DNA of 52,738 nt from Shinella sp. WSJ-2 (GCF_003432075.1 NZ_QWBU01000020.1:1-52738), one strand, 5' to 3'; positions 8,622 to 17,779 are shown, counted from the stretch's first letter. Translations and numbers: made by a program. Notes: generated by a model from the sequence alone, not told the origin.

Positions 8622-10025
8622 ATGTCCTTCGATACGATCATCCGGAACGGCACCGTCGTTACCGCCAGCGATACCTTCCGATGCGATGTCGGCATTCGCA
8701 ATGGCCGCATCACCGCAATGGCCGATAACCTTAGTGATGCGGACGAGATCATCGATGCCAGTGGCCTCTATGTGATGCCTGGTGGTATCGACAGCCATGT
8801 GCACTTAGCGCAGCCATCCGGCGACGGGATCGTCATGGCCGACGATTTCGCGAGCGGCACGCTCTCGGCAGCCTTTGGCGGAAATACGACGGTCATGCCA
8901 TTCTGCCTGCAGGAAAAAGGATCAACGCTGCGGGAGGCGCTCAAGGCGTATCACGCAAAAGCGGAGGGCGAGTGCTACGTCGATGTCAGCTTCCATATCA
9001 TCGTCACCGACCCGACGAGTCATGTACTCGGGCAGGAACTGCCAGCCCTCGTGGAGGATGGATACACGTCGATCAAGGTTTTCATGACCTACGAGAACCT
9101 TCGTCTGCGCGACGATGAAATCCTGGCGACCCTGGACAGTGCCAGGACATCCGGCGCGTTGGTCATGGTCCATTGCGAAAACGAGGACGCAATCCGATTC
9201 CTGATCGGCCGTCACGAAGCGAATGGCGAGTTTGCTGCAAAATATCATGCGACAAGCCGCCCGGTCGCCGCCGAGCGGGAGGCGACGCATCGTGCTCTCT
9301 CCCTGGCGGAGATCGTCGATACGCCGATCGTCATCGTCCATGTATCGAACCGGCAGGCGATGGAGGAAATCCAACGCGCGAGGGCACGCGGTAGCAAGGT
9401 GGCGGGTGAGACCTGCCCGCAATACCTTATGCTCACGGCTGACGACCTCGATGCCACGGAATTGGAGGGCGCGAAATTCGTCTGCTCGCCACCGCCACGC
9501 GACGAGGAAAGCCAGATTGCCTGCTGGGAGGGCCTGCAAAACGGGACGTTCGATCTATTCTCATCCGACCACTGCCCCTTTCGCTACGATGATGACTCGG
9601 GCAAGCTCAATGAAAAGGGCAAGCGAAACTTCCGATGGATCCCCAACGGCATTCCCGGCGTGGAAACGCGGCTGCCGATCCTGTTTTCGGAAGGCGTCAA
9701 CAAGGGGCGCATCGATCTCAACCGGTTCGTCGCCTTGTCTTCCACCAATCATGCCAAGCTGTATGGCCTCTATCCACGCAAGGGCACGGTCGCGATCGGC
9801 TCCGATGCAGATATTGCGCTGTGGGACCCGAAAAAATCGGTCGTCATCACGAACGAGATCCTTCACCACGGCGCTGACTACACACCCTATGAAGGACTTG
9901 CGATTACCGGTTGGCCGGTGCGCGTGATGGTCCGCGGAAAGACGGTGATCGACGGAGACGCCCTCGTCGCACAGAAGGGTCTGGGCGATTACTTGGCACG
10001 AGCACGTTCACCGTTGTCTAACTGA
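8622..10025 (+). CDS. Dihydropyrimidinase/D-hydantoinase
   Basis: A 467-residue cyclic amidohydrolase that hydrolyses 5,6-dihydropyrimidines or 5-substituted hydantoins to N-carbamoyl amino acids. The binuclear metal site is complete: H59 and H61 (SHVH), the carboxylated lysine K152 (TSIKVFMTYEN), H184 (MVHCEN), H240 (IVHVSN) and D316 (SSDHCPF). It follows the PLP enzyme by 18 bases in the GntR-controlled operon. No carbamoylase is present in the window, so the fate of the carbamoyl product is open. Substrate specificity cannot be read from sequence. Confidence 0.9.
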   Translation: MSFDTIIRNGTVVTASDTFRCDVGIRNGRITAMADNLSDADEIIDASGLYVMPGGIDSHVHLAQPSGDGIVMADDFASGTLSAAFGGNTTVMPFCLQEKGSTLREALKAYHAKAEGECYVDVSFHIIVTDPTSHVLGQELPALVEDGYTSIKVFMTYENLRLRDDEILATLDSARTSGALVMVHCENEDAIRFLIGRHEANGEFAAKYHATSRPVAAEREATHRALSLAEIVDTPIVIVHVSNRQAMEEIQRARARGSKVAGETCPQYLMLTADDLDATELEGAKFVCSPPPRDEESQIACWEGLQNGTFDLFSSDHCPFRYDDDSGKLNEKGKRNFRWIPNGIPGVETRLPILFSEGVNKGRIDLNRFVALSSTNHAKLYGLYPRKGTVAIGSDADIALWDPKKSVVITNEILHHGADYTPYEGLAITGWPVRVMVRGKTVIDGDALVAQKGLGDYLARARSPLSN

Positions 10026-10386
10026 TAATTCACAACACTGGCTCCGGTCCGGGAGGTTTATGGTTTGCGAGAAGTCCTATACCCGTCCATATCTTCAGTG
10101 CTTCTCGCTCTTGAACTTAGTCGAACCGTCCGCCCAGACCCTTTGCGAAGGAGTTGAAGGCGCTTCAAAGACTTGGTCTGGCGAGAGTGTTCAGGGTCGG
10201 GCGGCAGCGTGACTGTCCGTTGATGTCGCGAAACCTAGCATCAGCGGACTTTGTCGCTCCCCCGACCAGTCCGGGTACAGGCGCCGAGTTCAGTCTCCCA
10301 AGCACGCTCCACGTCGCGCCCACAGACGGTCCGATACTTCGTCAGCTTCTGCGGCGAACGCATCCGCTGCAGACAGCCCAACACAA
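10026..10386. other. Intergenic stretch, nothing recognised
   Basis: Between the hydantoinase stop and the stop of the convergent solute-binding protein I see no convincing coding frame, RNA gene or strong T-tailed terminator. Short open frames here lack ribosome-binding sites and recognisable domains. Confidence 0.4.
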
Positions 10387-11190
10387 TCACCGAATGCTAA
10401 ACGGAAAATATTTTGCGTTAATGGTGTCGTAGATGTCGTTGGACTGTATCGTCTCGAGCGCGGCATTGAACTTGGCGAGCAACTGTCTGTCGGAAGGCCG
10501 CAACGCGATGCCGGCTCCATCGCCGAAATATTCGGCGTCCTTGATATCGCCGCCCAGGAACTCGCAGCAGCTTCCCGCCCGAGTATTGGCCAGCCAGTCA
10601 TAGACCGCAAGCTTGTCTTCCATGATGATGTCGACATCTCCGTCGGCCAAGCCTTTGTACAGGTCTGGCGAAGCCTTAAACACCGTCTTTGAGACATCCC
10701 CATAAAACTTCTGGGCATACGCCTCCTGGGAGGTGCCGGAAGTGACGCCGAGCTTCAGGTCCTTGAGGTCATCCGGCGCGGTCCCTGCAATGCCGGCTCC
10801 CTTACGGGAGATGAAAATTGATGGGCTGTCGTAGTATTTCTGGGTGAACGAGACCTTCTCGCGCCGCTCGGCGCTCATCGACATTGACGAGATGATGGCA
10901 TCGTAGCGTTTGTCCAGAAGGCTGGGGATCATCGTCGTCCATTCCTGGATGACGAACTCGCATTTCAGCTTTGCCGTCTCACAGAGTGCCTTGGCGATCT
11001 CGACGTCGAAGCCCTGGAGCTGGTTTGCCGAGTCCAGATAGTTGAAAGGCGGGAATGCGCCCTCGACGGCGATCCGGATCGTATCGTTCTCGGAGGCCGA
11101 GATGGCCCTGGGCTGGCTGAAGGAGGCAATGGAGACCATGCAGGCCAGCGCCAGAATTTTCCGTCTGTCAAGAGAGTTCAATCGCAGCAT
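10387..11190 (-). CDS. Lone family 3 solute-binding protein
   Basis: A 267-residue periplasmic binding protein of the lysine/arginine/ornithine type. It has an N-terminal signal (SLDRRKILALACMVSIASFS), then FPPFNYLDSANQLQGFDVEIAKALCE, the family 3 signature, and SMSMSAERREKVSFTQKYYDSP, typical of basic amino-acid binders. No permease or ATPase lies beside it. It is divergent from a CHASE4-like/GGDEF/EAL gene across a 159-base gap, so it may be an orphan transporter subunit or present a ligand to a sensor. Confidence 0.88.
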   Translation of the reverse strand: MLRLNSLDRRKILALACMVSIASFSQPRAISASENDTIRIAVEGAFPPFNYLDSANQLQGFDVEIAKALCETAKLKCEFVIQEWTTMIPSLLDKRYDAIISSMSMSAERREKVSFTQKYYDSPSIFISRKGAGIAGTAPDDLKDLKLGVTSGTSQEAYAQKFYGDVSKTVFKASPDLYKGLADGDVDIIMEDKLAVYDWLANTRAGSCCEFLGGDIKDAEYFGDGAGIALRPSDRQLLAKFNAALETIQSNDIYDTINAKYFPFSIR

Positions 11191-11349
11191 GTCGGCCCTT
11201 CATGTGGAAGACGCTCCAGCAGAGACGCGTCTGGCGGCTGTTGCACACCACTACTCAACAACAAAAAGATTAAAGAGCTGGACGTGTTGAGCGCGCAATT
11301 TTGCAACAGTTTGGAAAGCCTTTCGTAAACAATCAGGTGCAGGATCGGG

Positions 11350-13710
11350 ATGATTTTCGGAGACGATTGTGTGTCGGGCCAAGCAGCAACCAGGAGAACG
11401 GCTGACAAACGTCCCGGGATAACCTCAGGCTCGATATTGCTGCTGCTTGCCATCAGTGGATTAGCAATTCTCGGGCTGGTTTTTCTGGCAGCGATCTGGG
11501 CCGGCTCCGAGAGTGATGCCGCCGCCCTTGATCGACAGCGCCACCTCGTTAACGACCGGCTCGAAGACCAGGTAAAACGGGTGTCGCAGGAGATCCAGAT
11601 GATCGGCGCAGGCTACGCGTCGTTCCTTGCGGCAGACCCTGCTGTTCTCGAAGAGAAAATCATCGGTCCAAACCGCGGCAGCGGCGCGTCATCCGCCGAG
11701 ACCTTCGGCAAGATCGCGACGACAGCGTTTGGCTATAACGCCGCTTTCCTGGTCACGTCGTCAGGGGAGCTTGCGCTAAATGCAGACGCGGAAACGGCGC
11801 GGCGCTTCAAGTGGGTGCGCCCCCTGCTCCAGCCTCTAATCCACGACCTGGAAACCGATCAGCCGCAGCCATCGACATCGGCTGCGAAACCGAGCCGGGT
11901 ACAGCTAATGCGGCTTGAAGGCCGTCCTTCGGTTGCTGGCGTCGTGTCGATAAAGGGCGCTTCACCAGCCGGTGCCCATGAGCACGGTCAGGGCGCCCAG
12001 TTCTATCTCGTCGTCTTCCGCTTCCTTGACGGCGCCACTCTCGACACGATCAGCCGTGAGCAAGGGCTGGCAGGCGCGCGCTATGCCCGCACCGCTGACC
12101 AGGAGCACAACGAGGTTGCCTTCCAGATCGCGGCGACAGGATCCGGCGAACCGATCGGGTTTATCATCTGGGAGCCGGATCTTCCTGGCTCGCGGGTGAT
12201 CGGCCGTCTCGTTCCGGTGCTCTCCATTGCCGGGCTCATCATTGCCGGCCTGTTCTTTGCGCTAATGGGACGATTGCGCAAAAGCCTGAGGGAACTCAGC
12301 GCCAGCGAGCACCATGCGCGGCATCTGTCGGTGCACGACGTTCTGACCGGTCTTCCTAATCGAGCACTGTTTGCAGTCCATCTTGTGCAATGCCTCCCGG
12401 ATCTTGCGCCGCTTCGTAGACGCGCCGTGATCGCATTGATCGATCTCGACAAGTTCAAGGAGGTCAACGACAGCTACGGGCATGCCGCCGGCGACGAGCT
12501 CCTGCGTGCAGCTGTCGGTCGAATGAGCGCGCTGATCAAGCCCGGCGATACTCTCTCAAGGTTCGGCGGCGACGAATTTGCCCTTCTTCTTCCTGACCTC
12601 GACGAGGCAGATAATGTCTATCTGGCGATCTGTAACGGCATCATCGACGAGTTGAGCAAGCCATTTCAGCTCAACACCGGCGATGCCGCCGTTCGCATCG
12701 GATGTTCAATTGGTATCGTTGTCATCCAGGATGCGTCCCATCCAACCAACGAGCTCCTGCGACGCGCCGACGTTGCGCTTTATGAGGCCAAGTCCAGCGG
12801 GCGGGGGCGGCTGGTCGAGTATGATCCTTGCCTGGACCATCGGGTCGAGGCCCGGGAAAATCTTAAAAATGATCTTCGCCTGCTCCTGGAACAGACCGGC
12901 GAGGATCCCGGCCTCCAAGTGCGTCCGTCTGCGGCCCATGTCGGCCGGCTGGAGGTATATTATCAGGGCGTCTATCATGGCGATGGCAGCGGACGCCTTT
13001 CAGGCGCCGAAGCGCTGGTGCGCTGGCATCACCCGACGCTGGGTCTATTGTCGCCGGACAAATTCATTCCGATCGCCGAAGAAAGCGGCGTGATCCTCCG
13101 GCTCGGCGAATGGGTCCTTCGCGACGCGGCGCAGTCGGCCGCAAGCTGGCCGGCCGCGCTGTCGCTTTCGGTCAACGTGTCCCCGTCGCAGATCCGTCAT
13201 CGCGGCTTCGAAAGCCATGTCCTGTCAATCCTGTCGGAGGCCGGCCTGCGGCCTTCGCGGCTTGAGCTGGAACTCACGGAGGCCGCCTTGTTCGACATTG
13301 ACGAAAGAGGCCAGGCGACCCTCGGCGTGCTCCGGTCGCATGGAATTCGGATTGCGCTCGATGACTTCGGCACCGGCTTCTCCTCTCTCAGCCATCTCAT
13401 TCAGTTCAACATCGACCGCATCAAGATCGACCGATCTTTCGTGAGCCTGCTCGGCACCAAAGCCGAGGGTGCAGCCATCGTATCCGCCATTCTCGGACTT
13501 AGCCGCACCCTCGGCAAGGCCACTACGGCCGAAGGAATAGAGACTGAGGGCCAGAAAGACTTCCTGGTCGCTGCGGGATGCAGCGATCTGCAGGGCTACC
13601 TGCTCTCCCGTCCCGTACCCTTGAGCGAATTTCGGAAAAAGATTGACGGCGTTCAAGTCGCTGAGGACCGCGCTACGATGAACGTCGCCGCGCAAACAGT
13701 AAGCGCTTGA
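11350..13710 (+). CDS. Membrane-bound CHASE4-like/GGDEF/EAL protein
   Basis: A 786-residue bifunctional cyclic-di-GMP enzyme. There are transmembrane helices at about 27-50 and 290-310, with a periplasmic sensor of about 240 residues between them that resembles CHASE4. The GGDEF domain (about 325-490) has the intact RFGGDEF active loop. The EAL domain (about 525-770) has EALVRW, LELELTEAALFD, IALDDFGTGFSSL, IKIDRSFV and EGIE, so the metal and catalytic residues are present. Both diguanylate cyclase and phosphodiesterase activity are possible; the net direction is unknown. The divergent solute-binding protein gene is a candidate input partner. Confidence 0.92.
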   Translation: MIFGDDCVSGQAATRRTADKRPGITSGSILLLLAISGLAILGLVFLAAIWAGSESDAAALDRQRHLVNDRLEDQVKRVSQEIQMIGAGYASFLAADPAVLEEKIIGPNRGSGASSAETFGKIATTAFGYNAAFLVTSSGELALNADAETARRFKWVRPLLQPLIHDLETDQPQPSTSAAKPSRVQLMRLEGRPSVAGVVSIKGASPAGAHEHGQGAQFYLVVFRFLDGATLDTISREQGLAGARYARTADQEHNEVAFQIAATGSGEPIGFIIWEPDLPGSRVIGRLVPVLSIAGLIIAGLFFALMGRLRKSLRELSASEHHARHLSVHDVLTGLPNRALFAVHLVQCLPDLAPLRRRAVIALIDLDKFKEVNDSYGHAAGDELLRAAVGRMSALIKPGDTLSRFGGDEFALLLPDLDEADNVYLAICNGIIDELSKPFQLNTGDAAVRIGCSIGIVVIQDASHPTNELLRRADVALYEAKSSGRGRLVEYDPCLDHRVEARENLKNDLRLLLEQTGEDPGLQVRPSAAHVGRLEVYYQGVYHGDGSGRLSGAEALVRWHHPTLGLLSPDKFIPIAEESGVILRLGEWVLRDAAQSAASWPAALSLSVNVSPSQIRHRGFESHVLSILSEAGLRPSRLELELTEAALFDIDERGQATLGVLRSHGIRIALDDFGTGFSSLSHLIQFNIDRIKIDRSFVSLLGTKAEGAAIVSAILGLSRTLGKATTAEGIETEGQKDFLVAAGCSDLQGYLLSRPVPLSEFRKKIDGVQVAEDRATMNVAAQTVSA

Positions 13711-13825
13711 GCGCCGAAGGCAAGTGGGGACTTACCGTCCACCAGTGACAGCCCAGTTTCGAGACGGAAGCTCCTCTTCGGCGGCGGCCGTCAGTTCGAG
13801 ATAGTTCCGGTTCAATCGCGGTCAA

Positions 13826-13906
13826 TCAAAACCACTGCCACGCCATCCGAAAGCAGGCGTAGGCACCAATGCCAATGACCAATAGCAAAGCAATCTTACG
13901 AGCCAT
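13826..13906 (-). CDS. Possible 26-residue single-helix membrane peptide
   Basis: An ATG-started frame of 26 codons encodes MARKIALLLVIGIGAYACF followed by a short Trp-rich end: a basic N-terminus and one hydrophobic helix. No clear ribosome-binding site precedes it. It sits 38 bases from the left end of the insertion sequence. It may be a small membrane protein, the N-terminus of a gene cut by the IS, or chance. Confidence 0.2.
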   Translation of the reverse strand: MARKIALLLVIGIGAYACFRMAWQWF

Positions 13907-13943
13907 GACGCGCTACCGCTGGGGTGTCCGTCGTCGAATGATC

Positions 13944-15421
13944 TGAGACTTTTGGGACTTCCGAAGATTGGAGTTTCCGGCTCGGTTTGCGGGTTGATTT
14001 AAGCTGCTTTGGCGTGGTGGTTCAAGCGACGCTGTCTGATGGTGTCTCGTTTGATCCTTTCGCGTTCGAGCAGGATGGTCTGGCCGCGCCCGAAGTAGAC
14101 GTCAGCCGGGGTGAGATTGTCGAGGCTCTCGTGGTATCGGCGATGGTTGTAATGGTCGACGAAGGCCGCGATCTGGGCTTCGAGGTCTTCCCGGAAGAAG
14201 TAGTTTTCGAGCAGGATGCGGTTCTTCAGCGTCTGGTGCCAGCGTTCGATCTTGCCCTGCGTTTGCGGATGGCCGGGAGCGCCATGGACCTGCTCGATCT
14301 TGTATTTTTCCAGCCATTCGCCGAGATCGGAGGCGACGTAAGACGGACCGTTGTCGGACAGAAGGCGGGGCCGGTGTTCGACCTTGACGCGGTAGCAGCC
14401 CGACGCGGCAAGGGCCAGGTCGAGTGTGTCGGTGACGTCGTCCACCTTCATGGTCGTGCACAGCTTCCAAGCGACGATGTAGCGTGAGAAGTCGTCGAGC
14501 ACGGTAGACAGATAGAACCAGCCCCAGCCGATGACCTTCAGATAGGTGAAGTCGGTCTGCCACATCTCGTTCGGGCGGGTGGTCTTGTCCTTGAATTCGT
14601 CGCTGGCCTTGATGACGATGTAGGCTGGCGACGTGATCAGGTCATGCGTCTTGAGCAGGCGATAGACCGAAGCCTCTGACACGAAATAGCTTTCCGTGTC
14701 GGTGAACTTCACCGCCAGCTCGCGCGGCGACAGATCGGCATGGTCCAGCGCCATGGTGATGATGCGGTCCCGGATGTCATCGGGAATGCGATTCCAGACC
14801 CGTGACGGTGCGGACGTCCGGTCCTCCAGGCCTTCGACGCCGTGGGTCAGGAACCGGTCATACCAACGGTAGAAGGTCGGCCGTGGAATGCCCAGCTTGT
14901 CGAGGGTCTGCCTGGCGGGCAGATGCGACTGCTCGACGAGCCGGATGATCTCAAGCTTCTCGGCGGCGGGATATCTCATTCTTCGTCGCCCCCATCCCCG
15001 ATCATGCTTTTTTTGAGCATGCGGTTTTCCAGGGTGAGATCGGCCAGCGCCTCCTTTCAGGTCGCGGCTCTCCCGGCGCAGTGCCTTCACCTCGTCGCTG
15101 GTCGCCGAGCGGGCGGTGTCCCCTGCGAGCCGCTTCTTGCCCGCTTCGAGAAATTCCTTCGACCAGCTATAGTAGAGGCTCTCGGCGATCCCCTCGCGGC
15201 GGCAGATCGCGGCAATGCTGTCCTCACCGCGCAGACCGTCCAGCACGATGCGGATTTTATCCTCTGCCGAGTGGTGCTTGCGCGTGGCGCGGCGGATGTC
15301 CTTGATGACCTGTTCGGCCGCCGGCTTCTGCGGCCCGGATTTTTGTCTCATCTTCGCTTCCTTTGAATGAGCTACGATGAGCCGAAAATCCTCTCTTCTC
15401 GATTAAGCCACTTCTGTCTCA
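13944..15421 (-). mobile_element. IS3-family insertion sequence
   Basis: The element is bounded by imperfect inverted repeats of about 40 bases. Both begin TGAGAC when read inward and end in a shared CGGCTC (left 13944 onward, right end at 15421 read on minus). One transposase frame lies between them. I see no matching 3-5 base direct repeat at the two flanks, so the copy may have taken part in a rearrangement. Its right end cuts the DUF1206 gene. Confidence 0.75.
13999..15351 (-). CDS. IS3-family transposase, OrfA and OrfB fused in one frame
   Basis: A 450-residue frame. Residues 1-95 match OrfA (helix-turn-helix, CRREGIAESLYYSWSKEF). From about residue 125 (MRYPAAEKLEII) it is OrfB with the rve integrase core and DDE motif: D in WQTDFTYL, D in LLSDNGPSYVA, E in KIERWHQ. 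IS3 elements normally keep OrfA and OrfB in different frames joined by -1 slippage. The A7G slip site is still present (T7 at 15008-15014 on plus). Here one extra base around 15051-15054 already shifts OrfA into the OrfB frame, so residues 95-124 read as out-of-frame sequence and the OrfA leucine-zipper region is lost. Confidence 0.85.
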   Translation of the reverse strand: MRQKSGPQKPAAEQVIKDIRRATRKHHSAEDKIRIVLDGLRGEDSIAAICRREGIAESLYYSWSKEFLEAGKKRLAGDTARSATSDEVKALRRESRDLKGGAGRSHPGKPHAQKKHDRGWGRRRMRYPAAEKLEIIRLVEQSHLPARQTLDKLGIPRPTFYRWYDRFLTHGVEGLEDRTSAPSRVWNRIPDDIRDRIITMALDHADLSPRELAVKFTDTESYFVSEASVYRLLKTHDLITSPAYIVIKASDEFKDKTTRPNEMWQTDFTYLKVIGWGWFYLSTVLDDFSRYIVAWKLCTTMKVDDVTDTLDLALAASGCYRVKVEHRPRLLSDNGPSYVASDLGEWLEKYKIEQVHGAPGHPQTQGKIERWHQTLKNRILLENYFFREDLEAQIAAFVDHYNHRRYHESLDNLTPADVYFGRGQTILLERERIKRDTIRQRRLNHHAKAA

Positions 15422-16130
15422 AAGGCGCTGATCCGGAACAAGCTCTCGACAGCCTCCTTAAGCAGCCCTTCAGACAGGTTTGGGTTGGTTGATAGCCGCG
15501 GGCCTGATCGGCTTCGTCGTTTGGCGTCTTGCCCAGTCGATCGGCAATGCCGACAACCATAACCATGACGCGAAGGGGACGGCGATCAGGATCAGCCTGT
15601 TGGGAAGCGCGCTCGCCTATATCGGTCTCACCTATTATGCGATCGACCGTGTCGCCGGTCTTGGCGGCGAGAGTGACGGGGGCGGCGAAAAGGGGCTGGC
15701 CGAATGGATCATGTCTCAACCCGCGGGACAGTGGCTTGCCAGCGCCATTGGGATCGGCTTTATTATCGGTGGCATCGTGACGATCGCCAAGGGCGTGTTG
15801 CGAGTCTACGAGAAGTACCTCTCGCCAAAGGCGCGCGACAGCAAGCCGATCATGTTCGCATGCGTATATGGCCTCGCGGCTCGAGGCGTTTTGTTTGTCA
15901 TCGTCGGGGGCTTCTTCTGCTATGCGGCCTTCATGGTGTCGCCCGAACAGGCCGGAAGTCTCGCGGATGCACTAAACTCGCTTCATGGTCTGCCGTTCGG
16001 TGGCGTTCTCTATACGACGGTAGCAATCGGGCTGGCATCCTTCGGGGCCTATAATCTGATCCAAGCGCGCTACCGTATAGTACGAGAACCGTCTGTGACG
16101 CGCGAAATCAATAATGCCGCGAAGATATGA
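15421..16130 (+). pseudogene. DUF1206 membrane protein, cut by IS and frameshifted
   Basis: The body (15480-16130) encodes a multi-pass DUF1206 protein: LIGFVVWRLAQSIGNADNH, then three further hydrophobic helical hairpins, ending near NNAAKI. Read from the IS edge, an upstream frame encodes DPEQALDSLLKQPFRQVWVG, which is the expected preceding DUF1206 segment, and then stops. One missing base near 15495 separates the two frames. The first 60-80 residues are absent and were presumably removed by the IS. The gene is therefore broken twice. DUF1206 function is unknown. Confidence 0.75.
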
Positions 16131-16246
16131 GCTCTTGATGGGAATCGAACCGTCGACCCGCAAATTCCCCAAGCTAGTTCGCCGCCTGCGTTCAACATCA
16201 GGTCCGATTGACGCTTGCAGAAGAGTACGGCTGCAGCTACATTACT

Positions 16247-16258
16247 GGATATATATCC
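16247..16258. promoter_or_regulatory. Palindrome before the toxin-antitoxin pair
   Basis: A perfect 12-base palindrome GGATATATATCC lies 10 bases before the antitoxin start and abuts its GGAGG ribosome-binding site. Type II antitoxins usually repress their own operon by binding such sites. Binding here is inferred. Confidence 0.5.
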
Positions 16259-16268
16259 GGAGGATCTG

Positions 16269-16568
16269 ATGTCTAGCTCTCAGACACGTGCAATTCAAAA
16301 TTATAGGAGCCGCTTGGGCGACCGCGGCCTTGCTCGCTTCGAGGTGCTCGGGCGGGATAGCGATCGGAGCCTTATCAGATCACTGGCACGCAGGTTAGCA
16401 GAAGATGGCCCGGAAGCAGCCAGTTTGCGTGCTGTTGTAAGCGAAACACTTGCCGGAGAGCCGCCTAAAAGAGGTGGTATCCTTGCAGCTCTCCGCAGAT
16501 CGCCCCTCGTTGGAGCAGAACTCGAAATCTCACGTTCACGCGAAGAAGGTCGAGAGATCGATTTATAA
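16269..16568 (+). CDS. Antitoxin partner of VapC
   Basis: A 99-residue, charged protein (SSSQTRAIQNYRSRLGDRGL at the start, EISRSREEGREIDL at the end). The size, the position before a PIN toxin and the one-base overlap with it (TAATG) identify it as the antitoxin. The C-terminal acidic/basic tail probably wraps the toxin active site. The ATG at 16269 follows GGAGG; an earlier in-frame start at 16215 has no such signal. It belongs to a group often annotated as plasmid-type VapB-like proteins. The DNA-binding fold is not clear by eye. Confidence 0.75.
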   Translation: MSSSQTRAIQNYRSRLGDRGLARFEVLGRDSDRSLIRSLARRLAEDGPEAASLRAVVSETLAGEPPKRGGILAALRRSPLVGAELEISRSREEGREIDL

Positions 16569-16999
16569 TGCGTTATCTGCTCGACACGAACATTCTCAGC
16601 AATATTACAAAGCCCGAACCGTCAGAATCGCTATTAAAGTGGATGGCCGAGCAAGCTGACGCTGACTTATTTATCGCATCGCTCACCATCGCTGAAATTC
16701 ACCGCGGAATTCTGGAGAAGCCGGCGGGCAAGAAGCGTTTCGCTCTCGAAGCGTGGTTTGCCGGTAGTGAGGGGCCACGCGCACTATTTGCGGGCCGCAT
16801 ACTTTCATTCGATGAGAAGGCAGCGCTCATCTGGGGCGAGTTAATGGCACAAGGAAAGGCGGCGGGCCGTCCAAGAAGTGCATTGGACACGATTGTCGCG
16901 GCCATTGCCCAGGCCAATAGCTGTATTGTTGTGACCGACAATGAGCGGGATTTTCACGGGGTAGAAATAATCAACCCCCTCCGGCAAACCGCAATCTAA
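16568..16999 (+). CDS. vapC: VapC-type PIN-domain ribonuclease toxin
   Basis: A 143-residue PIN-domain protein. The acidic metal-binding residues are D6 (LLDTNILS), E43 (AEIHRG), D107 (SALDTIVAAIA) and D124 (VVTDNERDF), so the Mg2+-dependent RNase site is complete. It is translationally coupled to the antitoxin. VapC toxins cleave tRNA or rRNA; the target is not predictable from this sequence. The pair sits between a broken gene next to an IS and the denitrification island, which fits an accessory replicon. Confidence 0.92.
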   Translation: MRYLLDTNILSNITKPEPSESLLKWMAEQADADLFIASLTIAEIHRGILEKPAGKKRFALEAWFAGSEGPRALFAGRILSFDEKAALIWGELMAQGKAAGRPRSALDTIVAAIAQANSCIVVTDNERDFHGVEIINPLRQTAI

Positions 17000-17068
17000 A
17001 ACGGCCGGCAGTTTTTAAGCTCTTGAACGGATATGAACCAAAAACCCCTACTTTAACCAACGCAGACC

Positions 17069-17779
17069 CTAAAATGTCATTGAGCCATGTGCGCTTGCAA
17101 CTGCCTTGCGCAGATCCCCGATGGCATCACTCGATGCCGCGGGCAGCTCCTGGCCCTCGAGATCCTTTGGCATCTTCCAGCCTGGTTCGACGCCCTCCAT
17201 ATTCGGCAGTTCATGGGCAATGCCCTTGTGGCAGTCGATACAGGTCGCCTTGCCCGGCAGGAGATACTTCGAGTGGATGTCGGCGGCCCGTTGCGTCTGC
17301 TTGGTGAAGTCCATCGCCGCGGCGGAATGGCAATTGCGGCATTCAAGGCTGTCATTCGCCTTCAGGCGCGCCCATTCGTGCTTGGCCAGCTCCAACCGCT
17401 TGTCGAGGAATTTTTCACGGGTGTTGATCGTGCCGAAGATCTTGCCCCAGACCTCCTTCGAGGCCTGCATCTTGCGGGCGATCTTGTCGGTCCACTGGTG
17501 CGGCACATGGCAATCCGGGCAGGAGGCGCGCACGCCGGAGCGATTGGTGAAATGCACCGTATTGGTCAGCTCCTGATAAACGTTGTCTTTCATCTCGTGA
17601 CAGGAGGTGCAGAATTTTTCCGTATTGGTCAGTTCCAGCGCCGTGTTGAACGCGCCCCAGAACATCACGCCGCCGACGAAGCCGCCGAGCGTCAGGAAGG
17701 CGAGGCTGAGCGTTGCCGCCGGCGTCGTCAGAATAGTCCAGACCCAGAGCAGGATTGCCTTGATGCTCGCCATCATCAT
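17069..17779 (-). CDS. napC: NapC tetrahaem c-type cytochrome
   Basis: A 236-residue NapC/NirT quinol dehydrogenase. One N-terminal membrane anchor (about 18-42) is followed by a periplasmic domain with four CxxCH haem motifs: CTSCH, CPDCH, CRNCH and CIDCH. It takes electrons from ubiquinol and passes them to NapAB. It is the last gene of napEFDABC. Its ATG triplet overlaps the napB stop, so expression is coupled. Confidence 0.97.
   Translation of the reverse strand: MMMASIKAILLWVWTILTTPAATLSLAFLTLGGFVGGVMFWGAFNTALELTNTEKFCTSCHEMKDNVYQELTNTVHFTNRSGVRASCPDCHVPHQWTDKIARKMQASKEVWGKIFGTINTREKFLDKRLELAKHEWARLKANDSLECRNCHSAAAMDFTKQTQRAADIHSKYLLPGKATCIDCHKGIAHELPNMEGVEPGWKMPKDLEGQELPAASSDAIGDLRKAVASAHGSMTF

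Noticed and set aside
16131-16180. tRNA-like T-arm (GGTTCGATTCCCA on the minus strand)
   Set aside because: The flanking bases do not form a T-stem, and no anticodon or acceptor arms can be built; chance or a very short att-like relic at most.
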